Assembly (NCBI GenBank): GCA_032433765.1
Contig: JAVIAB010000051.1
Coordinates: 152,321,276-152,385,275, forward strand
Length of the DNA stretch: 64,000 nt
Source of the DNA: Megaustenia siamemsis
Taxonomy: Eukaryota; Mollusca; Gastropoda; Stylommatophora; Ariophantidae
Direction of reading: 5' to 3'
The position numbers were made by a program, and so were the translations under genes. Below are positions 34,151 through 42,838 of the stretch, in pieces; the first letter of the stretch is position 1; every line of letters starts with the position of its first letter. A model generated the notes under the pieces. The model was not told the DNA's origin. It did not search any database and saw nothing but the letters and a program-made list of their open reading frames with translations.

Positions 34151-36957
34151 AGAAGGATTAGGAACGACTGCTAGAAGAACGACTGCTAGAAGGATTAGGA
34201 ACGACTGCTAGAAGAACGACTGCTAGAAGAACGACTGCTAGAAGAACGACTGCTAGAAGAACGACTGCTAGAAGGATTAGGAACGACTGCTAGAAGAACG
34301 ACTGCTAGAAGAACGACTGCTAGAAGAACGACTGCTAGAAGAACGACTGCTAGAATGATTAGGAACGACTGCTAGAAGAACGACTGCTAGAAGAACGACT
34401 GCTAGAAGAACGACTGCTAGAAGAACGACTGCTAGAAGAACGACTGCTAGAAGAACGACTGCTAGAAGAACGACTGCTAGAAGGATTAGGAACGACTGCT
34501 AGAAGGATTAGGAACGACTGCTAGAAGGATTAGGAACGACTGCTAGAAGAACGACTGCTAGAAGAACGACTGCTAGAAGAACGACTGCTAGAAGAACGAC
34601 TGCTAGAAGAACGACTGCTAGAAGAACGACTGCTAGAAGAACGACTGCTAGAAGAACGACTGCTAGAAGAACGACTGCTAGAAGAACGACTGCTAGAAGA
34701 ACGACTGCTAGAAGAACGACTGCTAGAAGGATTAGGAACGACTGCTAGAAGGATTAGGAACGACTGCTAGAAGGATTAGGAACGACTGCTAGAAGGATTA
34801 GGAACGACTGCTAGAAGAACGACTGCTAGAAGGATTAGGAACGACTGCTAGAAGGATTAGGAACGACTGCTAGAAGAACGACTGCTAGAAGAACGACTGC
34901 TAGAAGAATTAGGAACGACTGCTAGAAGGATTAGGAACGACTGCTAGAAGGATTAGGAACGACTGCTAGAAGAACGACTGCTAGAAGAACGACTGCTAGA
35001 AGAACGACTGCTAGAAGAACGACTGCTAGAAGAACGACTGCTAGAAGGATTAGGAACGACTGCTAGAAGAACGACTGCTAGAAGAACGACTGCTAGAAGA
35101 ACGACTGCTAGAAGAACGACTGCTAGAAGGATTAGGAACGACTGCTAGAAGAACGACTGCTAGAAGAACGACTGCTAGAAGAACGACTGCTAGAAGAACG
35201 ACTGCTAGAATGATTAGGAACGACTGCTAGAAGAACGACTGCTAGAAGAACGACTGCTAGAAGAACGACTGCTAGAAGAACGACTGCTAGAAGAACGACT
35301 GCTAGAAGAACGACTGCTAGAAGAACGACTGCTAGAAGGATTAGGAACGACTGCTAGAAGGATTAGGAACGACTGCTAGAAGGATTAGGAACGACTGCTA
35401 GAAGAACGACTGCTAGAAGAACGACTGCTAGAAGAACGACTGCTAGAAGAACGACTGCTAGAAGAACGACTGCTAGAAGAACGACTGCTAGAAGAACGAC
35501 TGCTAGAAGAACGACTGCTAGAAGAACGACTGCTAGAAGAACGACTGCTAGAAGAACGACTGCTAGAAGAACGACTGCTAGAAGGATTAGGAACGACTGC
35601 TAGAAGGATTAGGAACGACTGCTAGAAGGATTAGGAACGACTGCTAGAAGGATTAGGAACGACTGCTAGAAGAACGACTGCTAGAAGGATTAGGAACGAC
35701 TGCTAGAAGGATTAGGAACGACTGCTAGAAGAACGACTGCTAGAAGAACGACTGCTAGAAGAATTAGGAACGACTGCTAGAAGGATTAGGAACGACTGCT
35801 AGAAGGATTAGGAACGACTGCTAGAAGAACGACTGCTAGAAGAACGACTGCTAGAAGAACGACTGCTAGAAGAACGACTGCTAGAAGAACGACTGCTAGA
35901 AGGATTAGGAACGACTGCTAGAAGGATTAGGAACGACTGCTAGAAGGATTAGGAACGACTGCTAGAAGGATTAGGAACGACTGCTAGAAGAACGACTGCT
36001 AGAAGAACGACTGCTAGAAGAACGACTGCTAGAAGAACGACTGCTAGAAGAACGACTGCTAGAAGAACGACTGCTAGAAGAACGACTGCTAGAAGGATTA
36101 GGAACGACTGCTAGAAGGATTAGGAACGACTGCTAGAAGAACGACTGCTAGAAGAACGACTGCTAGAAGGATTAGGAACGACTGCTAGAAGAACGACTGC
36201 TAGAAGAACGACTGCTAGAAGGATTAGGAACGACTGCTAGAAGAACGACTGCTAGAAGAACGACTGCTAGAAGAACGACTGCTAGAAGAACGACTGCTAG
36301 AAGGATTAGGAACGACTGCTAGAAGGATTAGGAACGACTGCTAGAAGGATTAGGAACGACTGCTAGAAGAACGACTGCTAGAAGAACGACTGCTAGAAGA
36401 ACGACTGCTAGAAGAACGACTGCTAGAAGAACGACTGCTAGAAGGATTAGGAACGACTGCTAGAAGGATTAGGAACGACTGCTAGAAGGATTAGGAACGA
36501 CTGCTAGAAGGATTAGGAACGACTGCTAGAAGAACGACTGCTAGAAGAACGACTGCTAGAAGAACGACTGCTAGAAGAACGACTGCTAGAAGAACGACTG
36601 CTAGAAGAACGACTGCTAGAAGAACGACTGCTAGAAGGATTAGGAACGACTGCTAGAAGGATTAGGAACGACTGCTAGAAGAACGACTGCTAGAAGAACG
36701 ACTGCTAGAAGGATTAGGAACGACTGCTAGAAGAACGACTGCTAGAAGAACGACTGCTAGAAGAACGACTGCTAGAAGAACGACTGCTAGAAGAACGACT
36801 GCTAGAAGGATTAGGAACGACTGCTAGAAGGATTAGGAACGACTGCTAGAAGAACGACTGCTAGAAGAACGACTGCTAGAAGGATTAGGAACGACTGCTA
36901 GAAGGATTAGGAACGACTGCTAGAAGAACGACTGCTAGAAGAACGACTGCTAGAAGT
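34151..36957. repeat. 15/22-bp composite minisatellite, derived from the 27-bp unit
   Basis: Two modules alternate: A, GAACGACTGCTAGAA (15 bases), and B, A plus GGATTAG (22 bases). Rare variants TGATTAG (34355, 35210) and GAATTAG (34905, 35760) are each 855 bases apart, so a block of about 855 bases was duplicated. The core CGACTGCTAGAAGA is also the core of the preceding 27-bp unit. The two arrays form one continuous tract with a change of unit at about 34150. No long frame stays open here. Confidence 0.97.
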
Positions 36958-37679
36958 GCGTGCGCTATGAATTTTGGGTCCCTTTGAAATCCGAAGAAGT
37001 ATAGAGGGAAGTGAAAGAAAAAAAAATACATGTGATGAAGAGCACACATGTTTAAGAATTTAATAGTCCGCTGGTAACAATTTAAAAAAATACACATAAT
37101 TATTCTCTTCAGTCTCTTCCCCCTACTCGTGCCATGCTACTCGTTTTGTCAGATAATACTTTCACTCGAATGCTATTTTACACAACGACTAAGTATACAT
37201 ATGACCTCCCTTGTCCACGTTTTCTCATTCCAGGTTTCCCTGAGGCATCCTCTCAGCGCTCTCCTGTTTCTTGCTTATTGCAATAATTGTGTCTACACTG
37301 AGCAACGGCAAGCAGCTTTGCAGACCCAGTGAACGCTCTAATAAGTAGACAACTATAGACTCACTACGCGGTGTAGCTCTGGGGACTCACTACTGAGGAA
37401 TAATCACAATTGCAGTTGATCATATGAGAGCATTTAATTACTTTGACAGTGAGAAAATACGTTAGTTATTCCATCAAGTGAAATCGCTAAAGAAACGTCC
37501 TTTTATAATCACTTTGACACGTAAGAACACTCGACAGTGAATATATAATGACAGTTCTCGAGAAGACTAAAAATATTAATGTTACAAGGATTATAGAATT
37601 AGTTTTCAGTCTTGTTAAACCATTGACAGACTTTGAATAATTTGATTAGCACCACACCAGGTCTATGGTATTTATCTCC
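36958..37679. other. no recognisable feature
   Basis: Unique AT-rich sequence, ending in a C-run (37678-37688) inside or beside the degraded SINE. Small frames at 36885-37097 and 37129-37332 are not supported. Confidence 0.4.
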
Positions 37680-37736
37680 CCCCCCCCGCCCCAACCACAG
37701 AAAAGTCTGGTCCCTATTTATGGCTGTGTGAACTTA
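37680..37736 (-). mobile_element. degraded SINE copy 5, left part (split by mariner)
   Basis: The + strand reads TGGTCCCTATTTATGGCTGT and GTGAACT up to the TA at 37735-37736. This parallels CAGTACCCATTTAAGGCTGG then GTGAACC in SINE copy 1. The matching remainder of the SINE is found on the other side of the mariner at 39074. Confidence 0.65.
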
Positions 37737-37741
37737 CGTAG

Positions 37742-37766
37742 GGAGGTCAAAAAGTAATGCACACCA
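37742..37766. repeat. mariner left terminal inverted repeat core
   Basis: Starts GGAGGTCAAAAAGTAATGCA and continues CACCA; it is the exact reverse complement of 39044-39068. Confidence 0.93.
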
Positions 37767-37842
37767 TTTTGTTCTCGGAAACTATTCGGGCAAAATGTGT
37801 GAAATTTTCACAGATTGTAGCAGAACATCCCCTTTACACTAC

Positions 37843-38913
37843 CTATTTTTCAACATAATCTCCGTCCAAGCGTATTGCCTTACGCCAACGCGAAACTAGG
37901 TCATGAATGCCTCGTTTGTACCAAGTTTTGTCCTGCTCGCGTAGCCATTTTTTAACTGCACGGATCACACCCTCATCATTGTCAAAGTGTGTCCCACGCA
38001 GGAATTTTTTGAGTGGTCCAAACAGATGGAAATCTGAGGGAGCCAGATCAGGGCTGTAAGGAGGATGGGGCAGTACAGTCCAACCAAATTTGTTGATTGC
38101 TTCCCGTGTTACCAGACTTGTGTGAGGGCGTGCATTGTCATGTTGAAGCAACAAATCTGCAGATGGCTTATTAGGCCGAACTCTGTGGAACCGATTTTTG
38201 AGTTGTGTCAGTGTATTGATGTAAGCTGTCGAGTTGATTGTCTCACCTCTTGTCATTACATCAACAAGAATCACACCATCAATGTCCCAGAAGACAGTGA
38301 TCATCACCTTTCCGGCTGATGGAGATGTTTTGAATTTTTTTCTTTTTGGTGACTGCGGATGATGCCATTCCATTGACTGCATTTTTGTTTCAGGCTCATA
38401 ATGATGTGCCCACGTTTCGTCAACGGTAACAATTTTTGAAAAAAACATTTCTCCTTCAACACCAAAACGCTCCAACAATTCAGAACAGAATGTTTTCCTT
38501 TGAACTCTGTGATCATTTGTTAGGCACCGAGGAACCCATCGAGCGCAAATCTTTGAATATCCGAGAGTTTTAAAAATTGCGATTGCACTTCCCTTGCTGA
38601 CTGTAAGCTGCAATGCCAATTGCTGACTAGTGATACGCCTATCCTTACGAATAATGGCATCAGCCCGGTTTAACATGTCTGTGCTGGTAGCCGAGGCAAC
38701 ACGTCCAGAACGCGGTAAATCATGCAGCTCCACTCGTACACTTTCTGCAGCTTTAATTCTCTGAACCCAGCGACTAACTGTGCTCCTATCGACTGCAGAA
38801 CATTTGTACACTGCACACAGTCGTTTATGAATGTTTGCCACAGTTTCTTTTTCCGCAACCAGAAATTCTATGACAATTCGCTGTTTGTAACGGACATTGT
38901 TGACAAGCTCCAT
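37843..38913 (-). CDS. mariner transposase, DD34D, intact 356-codon frame
   Basis: This is the DNA transposase of the Tc1/mariner superfamily, which cuts the element out and inserts it at TA in the nucleus. The 356-residue length is usual for mariner. The N-terminal part (about 1-110) has the two helix-turn-helix segments (DRSTVSRWVQRI at 42-53; RRITSQQLALQL at 92-103). The linker holds WVPRCLT at 126-132, a variant of the WVPHEL motif. The catalytic triad is D165 in VTVDETW, D259 in QHDNARPH and D294 in YSPDLAPSDF; 34 residues separate the last two, giving DD34D. The start is the only ATG that includes the full N-terminus. No stop or frameshift is seen, so activity is possible but untested. 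No SET domain is adjacent, so this is the transposon and not a SETMAR-type fusion. Confidence 0.96.
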   Translation of the reverse strand: MELVNNVRYKQRIVIEFLVAEKETVANIHKRLCAVYKCSAVDRSTVSRWVQRIKAAESVRVELHDLPRSGRVASATSTDMLNRADAIIRKDRRITSQQLALQLTVSKGSAIAIFKTLGYSKICARWVPRCLTNDHRVQRKTFCSELLERFGVEGEMFFSKIVTVDETWAHHYEPETKMQSMEWHHPQSPKRKKFKTSPSAGKVMITVFWDIDGVILVDVMTRGETINSTAYINTLTQLKNRFHRVRPNKPSADLLLQHDNARPHTSLVTREAINKFGWTVLPHPPYSPDLAPSDFHLFGPLKKFLRGTHFDNDEGVIRAVKKWLREQDKTWYKRGIHDLVSRWRKAIRLDGDYVEK

Positions 38914-39043
38914 TTTAACGGTTCATAGATTGCGTAATATTTATCAGAATGTTGTGCAGTTTGGTACACATAATTGGAACATGTCATATTCCAAGTGTGC
39001 AAAATTTCATATTCCTATCTTTATTATTAGCCGAGACAAAAAT

Positions 39044-39068
39044 TGGTGTGCATTACTTTTTGACCTCC
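39044..39068. repeat. mariner right terminal inverted repeat core
   Basis: Reads TGGTGTGCATTACTTTTTGA then CCTCC, the exact reverse complement of the left core. Confidence 0.93.
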
Positions 39069-39073
39069 CCTCA

Positions 39074-39149
39074 TACAAACCGATGGGTCGGGAGATTAAC
39101 CTAACCTCTAGTCTCCATCAAACTAGCCACCTCGCTACCACGACTTCCC
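39074..39149 (-). mobile_element. degraded SINE copy 5, right part (tRNA-like head)
   Basis: After the mariner the + strand reads AAACCGATGGGTCGGGAGAT, CTCTAGTCTCC and CCACCTCGCTACCACGACTT. These parallel AAACCGTCGGTTGGGATGGA, the TAGTCC word and CCACTGAGCTATCGCGGTTC of the other SINE copies. Together with 37680-37736 this shows one old SINE disrupted by the mariner. Confidence 0.68.
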
Positions 39150-39390
39150 TAACAATTATCATATTATCGAAATACCCATTAACCGTTTCCGGGTTTAATT
39201 TTTAAAAACTTTTTTTTAGGATTGTACCAAATTACATTTTAGTTTCTGAAAAATGGTATCACATGTAATCATGTACTGTTTATTTGTCTAATTTCATCAC
39301 TTTACACTAATATTTAGATAAATATGGTATCTGGTGTGTATCGCTAGAGAGAAGCATGAATATATAAAATGAGAATATTAGTAAATTGTG

Positions 39391-39571
39391 GATATTTTAT
39401 TATTATTATTAGTAGTAGTAGTAGTAGTAGTAGTAGTCGTAGTAGTAGTAATAGTAATAGCAGTACCAGTAGCATTAGCAGTAGCAGTAGTAGTAGTAAA
39501 AATAGTACCAGTAGTACCAGTAGTAGCAGCAGTACCAGTAGTAGCAGCAGTAGTAGTAGTAGTAGTAGTAA

Positions 39572-39642
<71 letters not shown>

Positions 39643-39645
39643 TAT
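39391..39645. repeat. (TAG)n microsatellite
   Basis: TAG/TAC/TAA trinucleotides over about 250 bases, pure TAG in the right half. It is immediately next to the 3' end of LINE family E (next feature), where on the LINE sense strand it becomes (CTA)n. It gives low-complexity frames of Ser, Val or Tyr. Confidence 0.97.
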
Positions 39646-39935
39646 TGCGCCAGTCACAGTTGAGTATGGATTTTGCAGCGCCTCTAGGAATTTTTTTTTC
39701 GCAGTGTATTCTCTTTTTCTGTGAATCTAATTTTTGCTTCAGTTGGAGCTTTAGAGTGTTTCCAAAGATTATGGTCTGCAGCTATCTCTTTCCAGGCTGC
39801 AATGTTCATTTTTAGAGTTTTCATATCACGTTTACAAACGTCAATAAATCGGAGTTTTTGGTGTCTCCTAGTTCTTTTGCCACCCGCTAGTTTTCATTAA
39901 AGTATATCTTATGGTAGGCGGCCACCTTTCATACA
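39646..39935 (-). pseudogene. LINE fragment, family E (3' coding end)
   Basis: The - strand translation, read from about 39900, gives RTRRHQKLRFIDVCKRDMKT, then NIAAWKEIAADHNLWKHSKA and PTEAKIRFTEKEN. The pattern K.R..DVCKRDMK....D...WE..A.DR..W is characteristic of a widespread group of non-LTR reverse transcriptases. It then runs into the trinucleotide tract. Only the terminal 80 or so codons are present. Confidence 0.72.
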
Positions 39936-40190
39936 GTGTAAGTGGCAAAAGAATAAATTCAGTATTAAAGATTATTATAAAAATCAATTGGTTGTTTTTT
40001 TTTTCCAAATCAAGATATTGTAACTCACCTGCTCGTCATGCACTTCAGATCATAAACAATTTAAGTTAATGAGTTCAGAAAAAAATCGAACTAAAAATAA
40101 AGTGAACACACATTCAAAACAGAAGCCCCGGCAGATTATAACGGACGAAGCAGGATCAATTAAACGTTTAGCAGTAAACAACCGCTTAAT
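39936..40190. other. no recognisable feature
   Basis: Short AT-rich unique stretch. Confidence 0.4.
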
Positions 40191-40195
40191 ATCAA

Positions 40196-41715
40196 ACTAA
40201 AATTGCTGGTTCAGTGATCAGATCTGTCGGATAATGGTCCAGTAAGATTTTGTCAGTGATCAGATATGTCGGATAATGGTCCAGTAAGATTGTGCCAGTG
40301 ATCAGATATGTCGGATAATGGTCCAGTAAGATTGTGTCAGTGAACAGATATGTCGGATAATGGTCCAGTAAGATTTTGTCAGTGAACAGATATGTCGGAT
40401 AATGGTCCAGTAAGATTGTGTCAGTGAACAGATATGTCGGATAATGGTCCAGTAAGATTTTGTCAGTGAACAGATATGTCGGATACTGGTCCAGTAAGAT
40501 TGTGTCAGTGAACAGATATGTCGGATAATGGTCCAGTAAGATTTTGTCAGTGATCAAATATGTCGGATACTGGTCCAGTAAGATTGTGCCAGTGAACAGA
40601 TATGTCGGATAATGGTCCAGTAAGATTTTGTAAGTGATCAAATATGTCGGATAATGGTCAAGTAAGATTGTGCCAGTGAACAGATATGTCGGATAATGGT
40701 CCAGTAAGATTTTGTCAGTGAACAGATATGTCGGATAATGGTCCAGTAAGATTGTGCCAGTGAACAGATATGTCGGATAATGGTCCAGTAAGATTGTGCC
40801 AGTGAACAGATATGTCGGATAATGGTCCAGTAAGATTGTGCCAGTGAACAGATATGTCGGATAATGGTCCAGTAAGATTGTGCCAGTGATCAGATATGTC
40901 GGATAATGGTCCAGTAAGATTGTGCCAGTGATCAGATATGTCGGATAATGGTCCAGTAAGATTGTGCCAGTGATCAGATATGTCGGATAATGGTCCAGTA
41001 AGATTGTGTCAGTGAACAGATATGTCGGATAATGGTCCAGTAAGATTGTGTCAGTGAACAGATATGTCGGATAATGGTCCAGTAAGATTGTGTCAGTGAA
41101 CAGATATGTCGGATAATGGTCCAGTAAGATTTTGTCAGTGAACAGATATGTCGGATACTGGTCCAGTAAGATTGTGTCAGTGAACAGATATGTCGGATAA
41201 TGGTCCAGTAAGATTTTGTCAGTGATCAAATATGTCGGATACTGGTCCAGTAAGATTGTGCCAGTGAACAGATATGTCGGATAATGGTCCAGTAAGATTT
41301 TGTCAGTGATCAAATATGTCGGATAATGGTCAAGTAAGATTGTGCCAGTGAACAGATATGTCGGATAATGGTCCAGTAAGATTTTGTCAGTGAACAGATA
41401 TGTCGGATAATGGTCCAGTAAGATTGTGCCAGTGAACAGATATGTCGGATAATGGTCCAGTAAGATTGTGCCAGTGAACAGATATGTCGGATAATGGTCC
41501 AGTAAGATTGTGCCAGTGAACAGATATGTCGGATAATGGTCCAGTAAGATTGTGCCAGTGATCAGATATGTCGGATAATGGTCCAGTAAGATTGTGCCAG
41601 TGAACAGATATGTCGGATAATGGTCCAGTAAGATTGTGCCTGTGATCAGATATGTCGGATAATGGTCCAGTAAGATTTTGTCAGTGAACAGATATGTCGG
41701 ATAATGGTCCACAGA
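40196..41715. repeat. 42-bp minisatellite, about 36 copies, with a 672-bp block duplication
   Basis: The unit is GTCCAGTAAGATTGTGCCAG, then TGAACAGATATGTCGGATAA and TG. Variable positions are TTTTGTC/TTGTGCC/TTGTGTC, GAACAG/GATCAG/GATCAAA and GATAATGG/GATACTGG. The rare variant GGTCAAGTAAG occurs at about 40656 and 41328, 672 bases (16 units) apart, and flanking unit types repeat in the same order. On the - strand 42 is a multiple of 3, giving a 513-codon frame (40192-41733) of 14-residue repeats DHYPTYLFTGTILL. I regard it as a by-product, but see the findings. Confidence 0.96.
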
Positions 41716-42300
41716 GAGATAAATGGAAATCAATTATAAAGGAGAGGTTGAAAAGCTAACAAGAGAGTAACAGTTTATTGGAGGACGTTGTTGATAAATG
41801 CCAGCAGACAAATAATTTCACATTTAGATACCCTACTAGACTGCACACCTACGAAATTAACACTTTACCGTTTCGACATTTATATATCAGAGTTGCTAAT
41901 TATATAAATTTTTTTTTTAAATAATAGCTTTACATGAGCGCTAACGTTTGCAATATATGTAGAGCCTGTAACTGCGATTTTCTCTTTAATTATCATCGGT
42001 ATTATTTTCCGTGGGGACGCTTGCCTGAATTGAAGTGAAGGTTCAATGAATAGTGTTAGTAGGTACAATAGACAGGAAATGATGTGCTGAATCTATGTAC
42101 TGTGTAACGCCTGTGCGCTGACGTGATCCGAAAGGGGAATAAAGAATTGTAGCGCTACCAGGCATGTACGTAAGAAGTGACTAAGGAGAGTTGAGCTTGA
42201 GACTGGCTATATTGTACAGTAAATAAATAGCTGCACTAACTTCACAAACCTGAACAAGGCAAGTAAAAGAAATAGAAAAGTAAATCTGCCAACCAGAAAT
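41716..42300. other. no recognisable feature
   Basis: Unique sequence without supported frames. Confidence 0.4.
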
Positions 42301-42505
42301 GATAAAGGCTCTCTAAGAGATGTATAGCGCGACCTTGAGAAAGCCGCAAGGAGTTCCGGTCGCCGACTCATCTTTTGTCTACAAGGAAGGAGATGGCAAA
42401 GAGGAAGACCAAATATATTTAATGAAAACAGGTGGAGGTTGGGATAAAGAGGATGAGGAAAAAGACATAGAACGATCTTATAAAGAATGGCAAGAAATAG
42501 AAGGT
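42301..42505 (+). other. charged coding-like stretch before SINE copy 4, unidentified
   Basis: A + strand frame from 42320 reads MYSATLRKPQGVPVADSSF, then VYKEGDGKEEDQIY and KEDEEKDIERSYKEWQEIE before running into the SINE. It has no stop for about 60 codons and an acidic composition. In another frame RRWQRGRPNIFN resembles the RGRP stretch of LINE C-termini. It may be LINE debris or a chance frame. I cannot assign it. Confidence 0.25.
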
Positions 42506-42745
42506 GGAGCCGCGATAACTCAGTGGTTAGTGAACTGGACTACAAAGGACAAGACGTCGGGTTCGATCTTGATGGACGGCTTCCAGGTTCACCCAGCCTT
42601 TAATGGGTACCGGATTTTTTCTATAAAAAGTAAAGCGGCACGGGCGTAATGACGACCACATTACACTAAAAATCATGTGCCGAAGGTCTGTAAAAATTAT
42701 GGTCACTAACACCATATTCCCTATACGCCACTTGGCGTGACCGGG
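42506..42745 (+). mobile_element. tRNA-derived SINE, copy 4
   Basis: This is the only SINE copy here on the + strand. It reads GGAGCCGCGATAACTCAGTG (A-box region), GGACTACAAAGGACAAG, GGTTCGATCTT (B-box-like, 42559-42569) and GGTTCACCCAGCCTTTAATG. It goes on to GGGTACCGG, GGGCGTAATGACGACCACAT, the CATGTGCCGAAGGTCTG word and the end hairpin GTCACTAACACCATATTCCC then CGCCACTTGGCGTGAC. It is the clearest copy for the polymerase III box layout. Confidence 0.92.
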
Positions 42746-42838
42746 CTCTTGAATAAATAATTAATAATAAGAAACAGAACGGCTTGGAATGTTTTTTCGA
42801 GGATGTATTGTCTACTGGGAGCTGAAAGGTAGAGTAAG

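Larger units (their letters stand above)
37737..39073 (-). mobile_element. mariner-type transposon, apparently full length (about 1337 bp)
   Basis: Both ends carry inverted repeats with an identical 25-base core. On the left the core is 37742-37766, beginning GGAGGTCAAAAAGTAATGCA; on the right it is 39044-39068 in reverse. Similarity continues imperfectly inward (TCTCGG at both ends). Taking TA dinucleotides at 37735-37736 and 39074-39075 as the target-site duplication gives 12 outer bases at each end before GGTC (CGTAGGGAGGTC and TGAGGGGAGGTC). The exact outer limit is uncertain by a few bases. It carries one uninterrupted transposase gene on the - strand with short flanks (about 105 bases at the 3' side and 160 at the 5' side). 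It sits in a degraded SINE. Confidence 0.93.

Noticed and set aside
34151..36957. GGATTAGG words as telomeric repeat
   Set aside because: The word TTAGG occurs only once per 22-bp unit inside a larger module and never as a pure run.
37843..38913. SETMAR-type host gene
   Set aside because: Only the transposase part is present, with TIRs close on both sides and no SET domain. It is a transposon.
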